Source of the DNA: Chthonobacter albigriseus
GTDB lineage: Bacteria; Pseudomonadota; Alphaproteobacteria; Rhizobiales; Pleomorphomonadaceae
Assembly (NCBI RefSeq): GCF_013839445.1
Contig: NZ_JACDIT010000001.1
Coordinates: 574,126 to 638,125, forward strand
Direction of reading: 5' to 3'
DNA length: 64,000 nucleotides
Numbering within the stretch: position 1 is the first letter of the stretch; every line of letters begins with the position of its first letter. Shown here piece after piece: positions 47,314-56,613 of the stretch. Made by a program: the position numbers and the translations under genes. The notes beneath the pieces are model-generated. The model saw only the letters and a list, made by a program, of their open reading frames with translations, was not told where the DNA came from and searched no databases.

Positions 47314-48129
47314 ATGGCTAAAGTCCTGGTAGTGACATCTGGAAAGGGTGGCGTCGGCAAGACCACGTCAACCGCCGCGATCGGCGCAGCACTCGCCCTC
47401 AACGGCGAGAACGTCTGCGTCGTCGATTTCGATGTGGGCCTCAGGAACCTCGACCTAGTGATGGGCGCCGAACGGCGCGTGGTCTACGACCTCATCAACG
47501 TGGTGCAGGGCGATGCGAAGCTGAACCAGGCGCTGATCCGCGACAAGCGCCTGGACACGCTCTCGCTGCTCGCCGCGTCGCAGACGAGGGACAAGGACGC
47601 CCTGTCGCCGGAAGGCGTGGCGCGCGTGGTCGGCGAACTGCGCGAACGCTTCGACTGGGTGATCTGCGACAGCCCTGCCGGCATCGAGCGCGGCGCCACC
47701 ATGGCGATGCGCCACGCCGACATGGCGATCGTGGTCACGAACCCCGAGGTTTCGTCGGTCCGCGACAGCGACCGTATCATCGGCCTGCTCGATTCCAAGA
47801 CGATCCGCGCCGAACGCGGCGAGCACATGGAGAAGTATCTCCTGCTCACCCGCTACGACCCGGCCCGGGCCGAACGCGGCGAGATGCTGAAGACCGAGGA
47901 CGTGCTGGAGATCCTCTCGATCCCGCTGCTCGGCATCATCCCGGAAAGCCAGGCCGTGCTCAGCGCCTCCAACCTTGGCGCACCGGTCACGATCAGCAAT
48001 CCCGACAGCGCGCCCTCGCGGGCCTATATCGACGCCGCGCGGCGGCTTATGGGCATCGAGGTGCCGATCAAGGTGCCGGTCGAACGCCGCGGCATCTTCG
48101 GTTCGCTGTTCGGTCGGAGGGTGGCATGA
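47314..48129 (+). CDS. minD: Septum site-determining protein MinD
   Basis: A 271-residue ParA-type ATPase that recruits MinC to the membrane. The deviant Walker A '[11 protein letters not shown]' is at about 8-18, with '[18 protein letters not shown]' (switch I) and '[14 protein letters not shown]' (Walker B). The C-terminus has the membrane-binding helix '[14 protein letters not shown]'. Its stop overlaps the minE start by ATGA. Confidence 0.96.
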   Translation: MAKVLVVTSGKGGVGKTTSTAAIGAALALNGENVCVVDFDVGLRNLDLVMGAERRVVYDLINVVQGDAKLNQALIRDKRLDTLSLLAASQTRDKDALSPEGVARVVGELRERFDWVICDSPAGIERGATMAMRHADMAIVVTNPEVSSVRDSDRIIGLLDSKTIRAERGEHMEKYLLLTRYDPARAERGEMLKTEDVLEILSIPLLGIIPESQAVLSASNLGAPVTISNPDSAPSRAYIDAARRLMGIEVPIKVPVERRGIFGSLFGRRVA

Positions 48130-48401
48130 ACATTCTGAACCTTTTCGGCAAACGGTCGTCGGCGCCACAGGCGCGCGAGCGGCTGCAGATCCTGCTCGCG
48201 CACGAGCGCGTGTCCACCACGGGCGGCACAGACCTCCTCGCCAAGCTGCGCGAGGAGATCCTGGAGGTGATCGCCCGGCACGTGCCGATCGACCGCGACA
48301 AGGTGATGGTGAAGCTCGACCGCGGCGATGCGGTGTCGACACTGGAGGTCGACGTGGAGATCCCCAACACCACCCGCAAGAAGCTGGCTGCCGGAGCCTG
48401 A
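48126..48401 (+). CDS. minE: Cell division topological specificity factor MinE
   Basis: A 91-residue protein that stimulates MinD ATPase and confines MinCD to the poles. The N-terminal anti-MinCD helix '[13 protein letters not shown]' and the C-terminal topological domain '[21 protein letters not shown]' are present. The overlap with minD suggests coupled translation, which keeps the two proteins in ratio. Confidence 0.95.
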   Translation: MNILNLFGKRSSAPQARERLQILLAHERVSTTGGTDLLAKLREEILEVIARHVPIDRDKVMVKLDRGDAVSTLEVDVEIPNTTRKKLAAGA

Positions 48402-48408
48402 CCGGCCG

Positions 48409-50160
48409 TCAGTTCTCGTTCTCGGCAGGTTCGTGCGGCGTCTTCGCCCAGTGATGGGGACGCCGGACGAGATCGACGACAGCACACCAGGCGGCAAACG
48501 AGACCAGCAGCCAGTAGAAGGGCAGCACTGGGACGCCTGCCAGTAGATCCCGGCGACCGTGCCTGGCGAGAACGCGCCAGGCGGCGGTCATCGCCGCGGC
48601 GTATCCGAGCAGCGTGCTCGTGAGGACCGTGACGCAAAGAACGTCGAGCCAGAACTCTCCCCCACCTGGGGGAGCGACGACGCCGGTGAGCGTCGCGACG
48701 AGTTGTGCGATGCCGACCGGGTGCAGCAGTGGGGCGAACACCGCGTTCACCGCATAGGCCTGCATCATCCACCAGTTGCGGGGACCCATCTCCCGGATCG
48801 CCGTACGCGGCTCGCGCGAGTGCACCAGCCAGGTGACCATCCAACCCTTCAGCCAACGGACGCGCTGGCGATGCCAGACCGGCCAACGCGTCGGCGCGTC
48901 CTCGCCCGTCGCGGAGCAGACGACGCCGGTGTGCAGGCCGTAGCGGCAGAGGCGGACGCCGAGATCGGCGTCCTCCGTCACGTTGTAGGGATCCCAGCCA
49001 AAGACATAGTCCAGCGCCTCGCGCTTGAAGTGGTTCGACGTACCACCCAGCGGCAGAGGCAATCGCTCGGCGGCCAGCCAGGGCAGCATGCCGTCGAACA
49101 GCGCCGCATACTCGATAGCGAATTGGCGCTGAAGAATCGTACGGGGACGGTCGATATCGAGCCGGGCCTGAACGCAGGCCAGATCCGGCGGACCGTGCAC
49201 CAGTGCGGCAGCCGCCTTGCGCAACTGGTCCGGCGCGGGCCGGTCCTCGGCGTCGAACACCGTGACGATCTCGCCGGTCGTGAAGGCCAGACCGTACTCC
49301 AGCGCCCGCGGCTTGGTGCGCGGCGACCCCGGAGGCACCTCGATCACCTGGAAGTCCGACCGAAGGCAGGCGGCTTCCGCGGCGTCGCGGGTCTGAGGAT
49401 CGTCCGCCTCGACCAGGATCCGTATCTCCAGGAGGCTCGGCGGATAATCCAGATCCTCCAGCCGCCGGACCAGGCCTGGAACCATGGCCGCCTCATGACG
49501 CAACGGAACGAGCACCGTGTAGGTCGGCAGGTCCCCGGTCGGGATCGGCTCAGGCTCTTCGGCCGGCGGGCGCCCTTTGGCGGCGGCCTGAAGCCGAATC
49601 AAGGTCAGGGTCAGAAAAGCCAGCGTGGTGGCCAGCGACAGCGCCCAGAAGACGATCCACCCGGCACCGACGAGCGCTGCCGGAAGCAGGAGGAGGATCA
49701 GCGCCAGCAGGATCCGCATCGTCGGTGACGGGCAGGTTCGGGCCGAAAGCGACGGCTCGCGGCGATGCAGAAGTCCCGTGGCACCTCGAATGACACGGTC
49801 TGCGATGGACCGCCTCAACACCTCCTCGAGCCTTCGCGGGGTGGTGACAAGCGCACCATGCTCCCGGGCAAGTCGAGCTACGGCGTCGAGCTCGTGCGGA
49901 CGCGGCGCGAGCACCAGCCGGATCGACCCGCCCGGAAGTGTCAGGACGCTGGCCTTGAGGCGGCGGGCCGCGCGGCTGGTCAGCTTCTCCGGGCTGCCCG
50001 GAGCAGCCGCCGGCGGGATCCGGGTGAAGGTCGCTCCGGCCTCCTGGCACGCCGCCCGATAGGCGATATCGTCCGGCCGGGATCGCCGTGCTGGTCCTCC
50101 AGCAGCTTTTCTGCCGTGCTCGACTTCGCTAGCGTTGGCTGCGGCTATCGAATCGCCCAT
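48409..50160 (-). CDS. Family 2 glycosyltransferase, processive type, with long N-terminal extension
   Basis: A 583-residue inner-membrane polysaccharide synthase-like protein. The first 145 residues are an extension with a part like the MshEN/GspE N-terminal fold ('IRLVLAPRPHELDAVARLA'). Two membrane segments follow, then the GT-A domain: 'LVPLRHEA', 'VFDAEDRPAPDQL' (D-x-D type), 'VTEDADLGVRL' (the TED) and 'HRQRVRWLKG' (Q-R-V-R-W), then three or four membrane segments. The D, D, D, QxxRW set marks processive synthases, but no BcsB or export partner is coded nearby, so the polymer is unknown. It is divergent from a binding-protein gene. Confidence 0.88.
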   Translation of the reverse strand: MGDSIAAANASEVEHGRKAAGGPARRSRPDDIAYRAACQEAGATFTRIPPAAAPGSPEKLTSRAARRLKASVLTLPGGSIRLVLAPRPHELDAVARLAREHGALVTTPRRLEEVLRRSIADRVIRGATGLLHRREPSLSARTCPSPTMRILLALILLLLPAALVGAGWIVFWALSLATTLAFLTLTLIRLQAAAKGRPPAEEPEPIPTGDLPTYTVLVPLRHEAAMVPGLVRRLEDLDYPPSLLEIRILVEADDPQTRDAAEAACLRSDFQVIEVPPGSPRTKPRALEYGLAFTTGEIVTVFDAEDRPAPDQLRKAAAALVHGPPDLACVQARLDIDRPRTILQRQFAIEYAALFDGMLPWLAAERLPLPLGGTSNHFKREALDYVFGWDPYNVTEDADLGVRLCRYGLHTGVVCSATGEDAPTRWPVWHRQRVRWLKGWMVTWLVHSREPRTAIREMGPRNWWMMQAYAVNAVFAPLLHPVGIAQLVATLTGVVAPPGGGEFWLDVLCVTVLTSTLLGYAAAMTAAWRVLARHGRRDLLAGVPVLPFYWLLVSFAAWCAVVDLVRRPHHWAKTPHEPAENEN

Positions 50161-50187
50161 CGATGCAATCCGTTAGAGCGCTTGAAA

Positions 50188-51060
50188 ATGCATGCGCATA
50201 TGTTGAAATCTGCAACCGGCACATTCTCCAGGTTGTACTGTCTATTGATATTTCTTTTAGCTCTGACTGCAAGCCTCGGGATCGGGCAGGCTGCTGATTC
50301 TGCAGGCGCAGCCCTTCCTCGCTTCCTGCCCGCCGTACCGGGATCGGCCGATGTCGCACGGCCGGGCGCCTTGCGGTTCCTGACGGCGGACGACTTTCCG
50401 CCCTTCAACTTTGTTGACGCGACCGGGCGACTGACCGGCTACAATGTGGAACTGGCGCGGGCGATCTGCGCGCGGCTTTCGATCCCCTGCACCGTCCAGG
50501 CGCGCCCCTTCCCGCTGCTGATCCAATCGCTGCAGGAGAACACGGGGGATGCCATCATCGCGGGCATGGCGGACACGCCGGGTTTGCGGACCTTCGTGCT
50601 CTATACCGAGCCGTATCTGCGTCTTCCCGCACGGTTCGTGATGCGCAAGGGGCAAGCCTTCGAGGCGACGCCGGAAGGTTTGCGCGGCGCGGCCGTGGCG
50701 GTTCCCAAGGGCACGCGTTACGAGAGCTTCCTGAAGGACTTCTTCCCGGACGTGAAGCGGCTGGCGACCAACGACCTGGATGGGGCGCTTGCGCTGGTGC
50801 GAGCTGGCACCGCGCGGGCGGTGTTCGGGGGCGCGCTGCCTGCCTCGTTCTGGCTGGCCGGCCCGCAAGGGCGGGACTGCTGTGCCTTCGTCGGTGGCGC
50901 CTATACAGAGACGGCCTATTTCGGCAAGGGGATGACCATCGCGGTCGCGAAGAACAATCCGGCCCTGAAGCGCGCGCTCGACGAAACCCTGCGCGGCCTG
51001 GAAGCCGACGGTGTGTTGAAGGATCTCTACATCAAGTTCTTTCCGGTCAGCCTCTACTGA
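50188..51060 (+). CDS. Periplasmic amino-acid-type substrate-binding protein
   Basis: A 290-residue protein of SBP family 3. It has a signal peptide (hydrophobic 'YCLLIFLLALTASLGIG' cleaved near 'GQAADS'), the family start 'RFLTADDFPPFNFVDATGRLTGYNVE' in parts, and 'AVPKGTRYESFLKDFFP' for the second lobe. Such proteins bind polar amino acids or related ligands. No ABC permease or ATPase lies beside it, so it may be an orphan or a sensor-type receptor. Start ATG 50188; ATG 50200 (after His-Ala-His) is possible. Confidence 0.85.
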   Translation: MHAHMLKSATGTFSRLYCLLIFLLALTASLGIGQAADSAGAALPRFLPAVPGSADVARPGALRFLTADDFPPFNFVDATGRLTGYNVELARAICARLSIPCTVQARPFPLLIQSLQENTGDAIIAGMADTPGLRTFVLYTEPYLRLPARFVMRKGQAFEATPEGLRGAAVAVPKGTRYESFLKDFFPDVKRLATNDLDGALALVRAGTARAVFGGALPASFWLAGPQGRDCCAFVGGAYTETAYFGKGMTIAVAKNNPALKRALDETLRGLEADGVLKDLYIKFFPVSLY

Positions 51061-51623
51061 GCCGGTTCCAGGAGTGCGTTCAGGTGGCTCACGGCGAGGG
51101 CGGCCGCGCTGTCCAGGGCGCCACCGTTGTCCACAGTCACGATCCCCGGCCCGGAGGCCGGGACCGCTTCAGCCCTGGCCAGCCGCTCGGCGATCTCGGA
51201 GGCGCTTTCGCGCCCCCTCGCGGCAAGACGCCTTGCGACGATCGCCGCTGGCGCGGTGATGCAGAGAACGAGCGTGCGCGGGAAACGGCGCCGGGCGTCG
51301 TCGAGGACCGCCCGCGAGAGGTTGGCGACAACCACGCGCCCGGCCGCCACGTCGTCCGCATAGCGGGCGGGTATGCCGTAGCCGAGGCCGTGCGCCCGCC
51401 AGGACAACGAGAACGCGCCCGCCCGCTCCGCAGCGTCGAAGGACGCTTCGTCGATCGTGTCGTGATCCTCCGTACCATCCGGGACACGGGTGATGACGCG
51501 GCGAGCAAAGACGAAGCGCGGGTCGTCTCCGAGCCGCCTGCGGACCTCCGCCATCACGCTGTCCTTGCCCACGCCGGAGGGGCCGACCACCGCGACGAAG
51601 GCTCCGGTGGTGCTCGTCGTCAT
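51054..51623 (-). CDS. phnN: Ribose 1,5-bisphosphokinase PhnN
   Basis: A 189-residue P-loop kinase that phosphorylates ribose 1,5-bisphosphate to PRPP, the end step of the C-P lyase pathway. The guanylate-kinase-like P-loop 'VVGPSGVGKDSVMAEVRRRL' is at about 13, and 'FARRVITRVP' follows. Last gene of the phn operon; its ATG overlaps the phnM stop by four bases. Confidence 0.94.
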   Translation of the reverse strand: MTTSTTGAFVAVVGPSGVGKDSVMAEVRRRLGDDPRFVFARRVITRVPDGTEDHDTIDEASFDAAERAGAFSLSWRAHGLGYGIPARYADDVAAGRVVVANLSRAVLDDARRRFPRTLVLCITAPAAIVARRLAARGRESASEIAERLARAEAVPASGPGIVTVDNGGALDSAAALAVSHLNALLEPAQ

Positions 51624-52762
51624 GATACCCGCTTTCCTTCGCGCCAGACGGAGCGGACGAGCGGGACTTCGTGGTCGAGTTTCACACGGACGAGGTCGGC
51701 CCGCCGGCCGACGGCGATCTCGCCGCGGTCCGTGAGCCCCGCCGCCGCGGCGGGGTTGCGCGTGACGGTCGCTACGGCCTCCGGAACACCGATCCCGTCG
51801 ATGGTGTCGGCCACCATGAACACGGCGTGGAGCAGCGAAAAGGGAACGTAGTCGGAGGAGAGGATATCGAGGAGGCCTTCCTGCATGAGCGTGCGGGCGG
51901 CGATGTTGCCGGAGTGTGAGCCGCCCCGGACGACGTTGGGCGCACCCATCAGCACCGACAGCCCTCCCTCGCGGGCCGCCTTGGCGGCTTCCATGGTGGT
52001 CGGGAACTCCGCCACGGTGACGCCGTGCTCCAGACTTTCCGCCACATGCGCGGCCGTCGCATCGTCGTGGGACGCGAGCACGATGCCGCGGGCGCGGCAG
52101 CGGGCGGCGATCTCGTCGCGGTGGCGGGCGGAGTAAGTCTCGGCCTGCCGGACGCGCCGATCGATCATGGACAGGAAGGCGTCGTCCGACATACCGGTCT
52201 TGCCCTGGTAGTAGATCCGGTAATGGTCCATCGAGGTGAACTGCCGCTGGCCCGGCGTGTGGTCCATCAGCGAGGCGAGCCGCACGCGATCGTCGGTTTC
52301 GAAGAGCTCGAAGGTTTCCAGCGCGTCGGCGGCCGCGACCTCGCAGCGCAGGTGTATGAAGTGATCGGCCCGCAACCGATCGCCGGCGACCCCGGCCTCG
52401 ATCGCGTCTGCCAGGCGGCGCATGTCGTGGCCCGTCAGGTCGGCGTCCTCGTCGATCCCGACGCGGAGGGCGTCGAACACCGTGGTGATACCGGAGGCGG
52501 CCACCTGCGCGTCGTGCGCCTGCACGGACGCGAGAGGGTTCCAGCGCACCTTCGGGCGCGGCGCGTAGTGGTTCTCCAGGTGGTCGGTGTGAAGTTCCAC
52601 GATGCCCGGGATCAGCCAGTCGCCGTCCAGGTCCTCGCCTCTAACGGCGCTTCCCTCGTCGATGGCAGCGATGCGACCGTCACGCACGGCGACGCTGCCG
52701 GTGATGACGCGGTCGGCGAGAACGATGCGGGCATTGGTGAGAACAAGATCGTCGGCGGACAT
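51620..52762 (-). CDS. phnM: Alpha-D-ribose 1-methylphosphonate 5-triphosphate diphosphatase PhnM
   Basis: A 380-residue amidohydrolase-fold enzyme that removes pyrophosphate from the 5-triphosphate intermediate. 'GIVELHTDHLENHYAPRPKV' holds the H-x-D-H-type metal ligands, with 'DHTPGQRQF' and 'LASHDDATAAHVAESLEHG' later in the chain; all are typical. It overlaps phnN by four bases. Confidence 0.95.
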   Translation of the reverse strand: MSADDLVLTNARIVLADRVITGSVAVRDGRIAAIDEGSAVRGEDLDGDWLIPGIVELHTDHLENHYAPRPKVRWNPLASVQAHDAQVAASGITTVFDALRVGIDEDADLTGHDMRRLADAIEAGVAGDRLRADHFIHLRCEVAAADALETFELFETDDRVRLASLMDHTPGQRQFTSMDHYRIYYQGKTGMSDDAFLSMIDRRVRQAETYSARHRDEIAARCRARGIVLASHDDATAAHVAESLEHGVTVAEFPTTMEAAKAAREGGLSVLMGAPNVVRGGSHSGNIAARTLMQEGLLDILSSDYVPFSLLHAVFMVADTIDGIGVPEAVATVTRNPAAAAGLTDRGEIAVGRRADLVRVKLDHEVPLVRSVWREGKRVS

Positions 52763-52788
52763 GAGGTCAGGTCTTTCGAAAGGGCGGG

Positions 52789-53472
52789 TCAGCCGGAGAG
52801 CGGAACAGTCGCTCTGATTTGGAAAGGAACGCCCGGCGCAGGCTCAACGAAGAGGGCGAGGCTGTCGATGGAAACAGGTTCGGCAAGAACGTCGGCAAAG
52901 GCTTCTGCGGCGGCGGTTTCGAAGCGGTCGGCGACTTCGCCGGACAGACGCTCCGACAAGGTCATGTGGAAGCGGAATTCCTCCAGGACATAGGGATAGC
53001 CCCACTCGACGAGAAGCTGATCCTGTCGCGGCGTGAGGCCCGAGCGGCGGCGCTTCTCCAGATCCGTGGGCGAGAGCGCGGCGCGGAACGGGTCGAGAGC
53101 CATCACGCAGGCAGCCGCGAATTCGTTCAGGCGCGCGGCACTCTTCGCCGGCACCAAGGCAATGAAGCCATCGATTCGGGCTACCTTGAGGTGAACATCG
53201 AAGCGGATGTGCCGGCGCGCAAGATCGGCCATGGCTTCCAGCAGTTCGGTCTCGCTGCGGCCGTCGGCAAGCCGGAACGGCGCCTTCAGCGTGGCATGAA
53301 ACCCGTAGCGCCGGGGATCGGCGGTGATCGCCTCGACCATGTCAGGGGAAAGTCCCTCGACCCGCGGCTGCTGGAGGCGCTCTCCGGTCAGGGCGTCGCG
53401 GCCCAGCCACTCGGCGCCCATCGCCGCCAGGGCCGTGTCCATCGCCGGGGCGAAGTAGATCGCATAGCGCAT
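52789..53472 (-). CDS. DUF1045 family phosphonate-metabolism protein
   Basis: A 227-residue protein with a two-His phosphoesterase (2H)-like layout: 'YGFHATLKAPFRLADG' and 'FRFHMTLSERLSGEV' carry the two H-x-T/S motifs of that fold. DUF1045 proteins are coded in many phn operons. A cyclic phosphodiesterase role (as in PhnPP-type activity on the 1,2-cyclic phosphate made by PhnJ) is a good inference because no PhnP is seen. It lies between phnM and the hexapeptide transferase gene. Confidence 0.87.
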   Translation of the reverse strand: MRYAIYFAPAMDTALAAMGAEWLGRDALTGERLQQPRVEGLSPDMVEAITADPRRYGFHATLKAPFRLADGRSETELLEAMADLARRHIRFDVHLKVARIDGFIALVPAKSAARLNEFAAACVMALDPFRAALSPTDLEKRRRSGLTPRQDQLLVEWGYPYVLEEFRFHMTLSERLSGEVADRFETAAAEAFADVLAEPVSIDSLALFVEPAPGVPFQIRATVPLSG

Positions 53473-53499
53473 CGAGCCGTCCTCCTGTTGCCGGCTTCT

Positions 53500-54153
53500 C
53501 TATGCGGCGGTGATGTCGGCCGTTTGACGGCGCGCCCCCGGATCGAACCGTTCGCAGAAGGCTTCGACCTCCGTCGATCGGAAATCGGGAAGATGCGCGA
53601 CGATGTCGTCCAAGGACCAATCCCACCAGGCGATGCGTTCTAGGCGTTCGGCGGTCGCGCGGGAGAAGCGCTCGCGAATCGGCCGGGCCGGAACGCCGCC
53701 GACGATTGTGTAGGGTGCGACGTCCCGCGTCACCACCGCACCGGCGGCAAGAACCGCCCCGTTTCCGACGGTGACGCCGGGCAGAACCGTCACGGCATGC
53801 CCGATCCATACGTCATGACCGATCACGACGCGGTCGCCCCGCCGGGCCTCGAAGAAGGCGTGGTCGCGCTCGGTGCCGTCCCAGTAGTACTCCGGCGTAT
53901 AGGTGAAGCGGTGCATCGTCGGGCGATCTGTCGGGTGGTTCGGCGCACCGATCCGGACCCTGGACGCAATCGCCGTGAACTTTCCGATGACGGCGTCGGC
54001 GACGTCGCAGTCCTCGCCGAGGTAGGTCATGTCGCCGATCTCGGCATAGGCGATCCGGGTGTTCTCCAGGATCTCGCAGCGCTCGCCGATCATCGCCTCG
54101 CGGAGGCGGACGGTGGGGTGGATCACGGTTTCGGCGATCTTCGGGCGGCTCAT
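53500..54153 (-). CDS. Hexapeptide-repeat (phosphonate operon) acetyltransferase
   Basis: A 217-residue left-handed beta-helix transferase of the phosphonate-linked family (TIGR03308-like). Hexapeptide repeats run through '[19 protein letters not shown]' and '[20 protein letters not shown]'-type turns, with 'WIGHAVT' holding the catalytic His. The acceptor in phosphonate breakdown is not established; acetylation of an aminophosphonate (as PhnO does) is a reasonable guess. Within the run phnK, phnL, this gene, DUF1045, phnM, phnN. Confidence 0.88.
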   Translation of the reverse strand: MSRPKIAETVIHPTVRLREAMIGERCEILENTRIAYAEIGDMTYLGEDCDVADAVIGKFTAIASRVRIGAPNHPTDRPTMHRFTYTPEYYWDGTERDHAFFEARRGDRVVIGHDVWIGHAVTVLPGVTVGNGAVLAAGAVVTRDVAPYTIVGGVPARPIRERFSRATAERLERIAWWDWSLDDIVAHLPDFRSTEVEAFCERFDPGARRQTADITAA

Positions 54154-54165
54154 GGGTTCAGTTCC

Positions 54166-54864
54166 TCAAGCCGCGATGCGGAAGGCGGCAACGTCGACGA
54201 TGCGGTCCGCGACGGCGGAGCGGACCTCCTCGTCGTGGAAGATGCCGAGCATGGCGACGCCGGCCGCCTTCTTCTCGGCGATCAGCGAGACGACCACGGA
54301 ACGGTTTCCCGCGTCCAGCGAGGCGGTGGGCTCGTCGAGGAGAAGGATGGGGTGATCCGTCACGAAGCCGCGGGCAACATTGACGCGCTGCTGCTCGCCG
54401 CCGGAGAAGGTGGCCGGTGGCAGATCGAACAGGCGGCGCGGCACGTTGAGGCGGTCGAGCATCGCTCCGGCGCGGGCGCGGGCGGTGTCGCGGTCGACGC
54501 CGCGGGCGACGAGGGGCTCGGCGACGACGTCCAGAGCGGAGACCCGCGGCACCACGCGCAGAAACTGGCTCACGTAGCCGATGGTGCTTTCGCGAAGTCG
54601 GATGATCCGGCGCGGAGCGGCGGCTGCCACGTCGACCAGCCGGTCTCCGTCGCGGATCAGGATCTGACCGCCATCGGCGCCGTAGTTGCCGTAGACCATC
54701 TTCAGGATCGAGCTCTTGCCGGCGCCCGAAGGGCCGCCGAGGACGACGCATTCGCCGCTCTCGACGGAGAAGTCCACGTTCGAGACGACCGGTAGCTCGA
54801 CGCCGCCCTGGAGGTGCATCACGAAGCTCTTGGCCAGACCGGACACGACGATACGGGTGGGCAT
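54166..54864 (-). CDS. phnL: Phosphonate C-P lyase system ATP-binding protein PhnL
   Basis: A 232-residue ABC-type ATPase of the C-P lyase complex, not a transporter subunit. Walker A 'GGPSGAGKSSILKMVYG', signature 'FSGGEQQRVNVARGF' and Walker B 'HPILLLDEPTASL' are intact. It starts 25 bases after phnK. Confidence 0.95.
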   Translation of the reverse strand: MPTRIVVSGLAKSFVMHLQGGVELPVVSNVDFSVESGECVVLGGPSGAGKSSILKMVYGNYGADGGQILIRDGDRLVDVAAAAPRRIIRLRESTIGYVSQFLRVVPRVSALDVVAEPLVARGVDRDTARARAGAMLDRLNVPRRLFDLPPATFSGGEQQRVNVARGFVTDHPILLLDEPTASLDAGNRSVVVSLIAEKKAAGVAMLGIFHDEEVRSAVADRIVDVAAFRIAA

Positions 54865-54889
54865 GGAGAAGTCCTTTTCGACGGCGTCG

Positions 54890-55696
54890 TCAGACCTGGA
54901 GGATCGAGGACACCAGGAGCTGTGTGTAGGCGTGGCGGGGATCGTCGAGGAGACGGTCGGTGAGGCCCTGCTCCACCACGACGCCGTTCTTCATCACCAG
55001 CATCCGGTGCGACAGGAGACGAGCCACCGCGAGGTCGTGGGTGACGATGATCGCAGCGAGTCCGAGATCGGTGACCAGGGACCTCAAGAGATCGAGCAGG
55101 CGCGCCTGGACCGAGACGTCCAGGCCGCCGGTCGGCTCGTCCATGAAGACCAGGCGCGGGCGGGTCACCAGGTTGCGGGCGATCTGGAGCCGCTGGCGCA
55201 TACCGCCGGAGAAGGCGCGCGGCTCGTCGTCGATGCGATCGGAGGCGATCTCCACCCGGCCAAGCCAGTCCAGCGCCGTTTCGCGGATGGTGCCGTAGTG
55301 ACGGTCGCCGATGGCCATCAAGCGCTCGCCGACATTGGCGCCGGCGGACACCGTCATGCGCAGCCCGTCCGACGGGTTCTGGTGCACGAAGCCCCAGTCG
55401 GTGCGGGCGAGGAAGCGGCGCTCCGCCTCGGTCAGGGAGAGCACGTTGCGGGCGCGTCCGTCCCGCATCAGGTACTCCACCACGCCCGCTGTCGGCCGCA
55501 GGCGGCCCGCCAGGCAATTGAGCAACGTGGTCTTGCCGGAGCCGGACTCGCCGACAATGGCCACCACTTCGCCCGGATAGACATCGAAGCTCACGTCGCG
55601 GCAGCCGAGCCGCTCGCCATACCAATGGGAGAGCTTGGAGACGTGAAGAAGCGGCTTTTCCTCGCCGCTCTCCGGAAGGGCTGCAAGCGCGCTCAT
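54890..55696 (-). CDS. phnK: Phosphonate C-P lyase system protein PhnK
   Basis: A 268-residue ABC-type ATPase that binds the PhnGHIJ core. Walker A 'GESGSGKTTLLNCLAG', signature 'FSGGMRQRLQIARNL' and Walker B 'RLVFMDEPTGGLDVS' are intact. The ATG at 55696 overlaps the phnJ stop by four bases; the longer open frame upstream is not coding. Confidence 0.95.
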   Translation of the reverse strand: MSALAALPESGEEKPLLHVSKLSHWYGERLGCRDVSFDVYPGEVVAIVGESGSGKTTLLNCLAGRLRPTAGVVEYLMRDGRARNVLSLTEAERRFLARTDWGFVHQNPSDGLRMTVSAGANVGERLMAIGDRHYGTIRETALDWLGRVEIASDRIDDEPRAFSGGMRQRLQIARNLVTRPRLVFMDEPTGGLDVSVQARLLDLLRSLVTDLGLAAIIVTHDLAVARLLSHRMLVMKNGVVVEQGLTDRLLDDPRHAYTQLLVSSILQV

Positions 55697-56613
55697 GAGC
55701 GGTCCTTTCGGGAGATATCGTCGCCGGCCAAGGCACCCCGGTGTCCGGCGGCGCGGCGCTCCTCGCAGTTGTCGGTGTCCGAGCAGACGAACATCCGGCC
55801 GCCCTTGTCGTCGAGCAGCACCTCGTCGAGGTAGACGCCCTCGGCCGCGCACAGGGCGCAGGGCTGGGCGAAGGTCTGCACCTTGAAGGGATGGTCCTCA
55901 AAGTCGAGGCTGACCACGTCCGTGTGCGGCGGGATGGCATAGATCCGCTTCTCGCGGCCAGCGCCGAAGAGCTGGAGCGCCTTGGACCGGTGCATCTTCG
56001 GATTGTCGAACTTCGGCGTCGGAGACGGGTCCATGATGTAGCGGCCGTCCACCTTCACCGGGTAGGCATAGGTGGTGGCGATGTGACCGTGGCGGGCGAT
56101 GTCCTCGTAGAGCTTGACGTGCATCAGCCCGTATTCCTCGAGAGCGTGCATCGTCCGCGTCTCGGTCTCGCGCGGTTCCAGGAAGCGCAGCGGCTCGGGG
56201 ATGGGCACCTGGTAGACGAGGATCTGGTGCTCGGCGAGCGGGGCTTCGGGAATGCGGTGGCGGGTCTGGATGACCGTCGCTTCCGCCGTATGCGTGGTGG
56301 TCCGCACGCCCGCCGTTTTGCGGAAGAAGCCGCGGATGGCCACTGCGTTGGTTGTATCGTCGGCGCCCTGGTCGATCACCTTCAGCACGTCGTCAGGCCC
56401 GAGCACGGCCGCGGTCACCTGGACGCCGCCGGTGCCCCAGCCGTAGGGCATCGGCATCTCGCGGGAGGCGAAGGGCACCTGATAGCCGGGGATCGCAATC
56501 CCCTTCAGGATCGCCCGCCGGATCATCCGCTTGGTCTGCTCGTCGAGGTAGGCGAAGTTGTAGGCGGGCGTGTCGTGGGCCACGGTCGCGGCGGTCGGGG
56601 GCAAGGCGTTCAT
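55693..56613 (-). CDS. phnJ: Alpha-D-ribose 1-methylphosphonate 5-phosphate C-P-lyase PhnJ
   Basis: A 306-residue radical-SAM enzyme that breaks the carbon-phosphorus bond. The iron-sulfur ligands C252-x2-C255-x21-C277 and the further C283 match the E. coli pattern (C241, C244, C266, C272) exactly in spacing, so it is expected to be active. The glycine region 'IPGYQVPFASREMPMPYGWG' near the start includes the family radical Gly. Its stop overlaps the phnK start and its start overlaps the phnI stop. Confidence 0.97.
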   Translation of the reverse strand: MNALPPTAATVAHDTPAYNFAYLDEQTKRMIRRAILKGIAIPGYQVPFASREMPMPYGWGTGGVQVTAAVLGPDDVLKVIDQGADDTTNAVAIRGFFRKTAGVRTTTHTAEATVIQTRHRIPEAPLAEHQILVYQVPIPEPLRFLEPRETETRTMHALEEYGLMHVKLYEDIARHGHIATTYAYPVKVDGRYIMDPSPTPKFDNPKMHRSKALQLFGAGREKRIYAIPPHTDVVSLDFEDHPFKVQTFAQPCALCAAEGVYLDEVLLDDKGGRMFVCSDTDNCEERRAAGHRGALAGDDISRKDRS

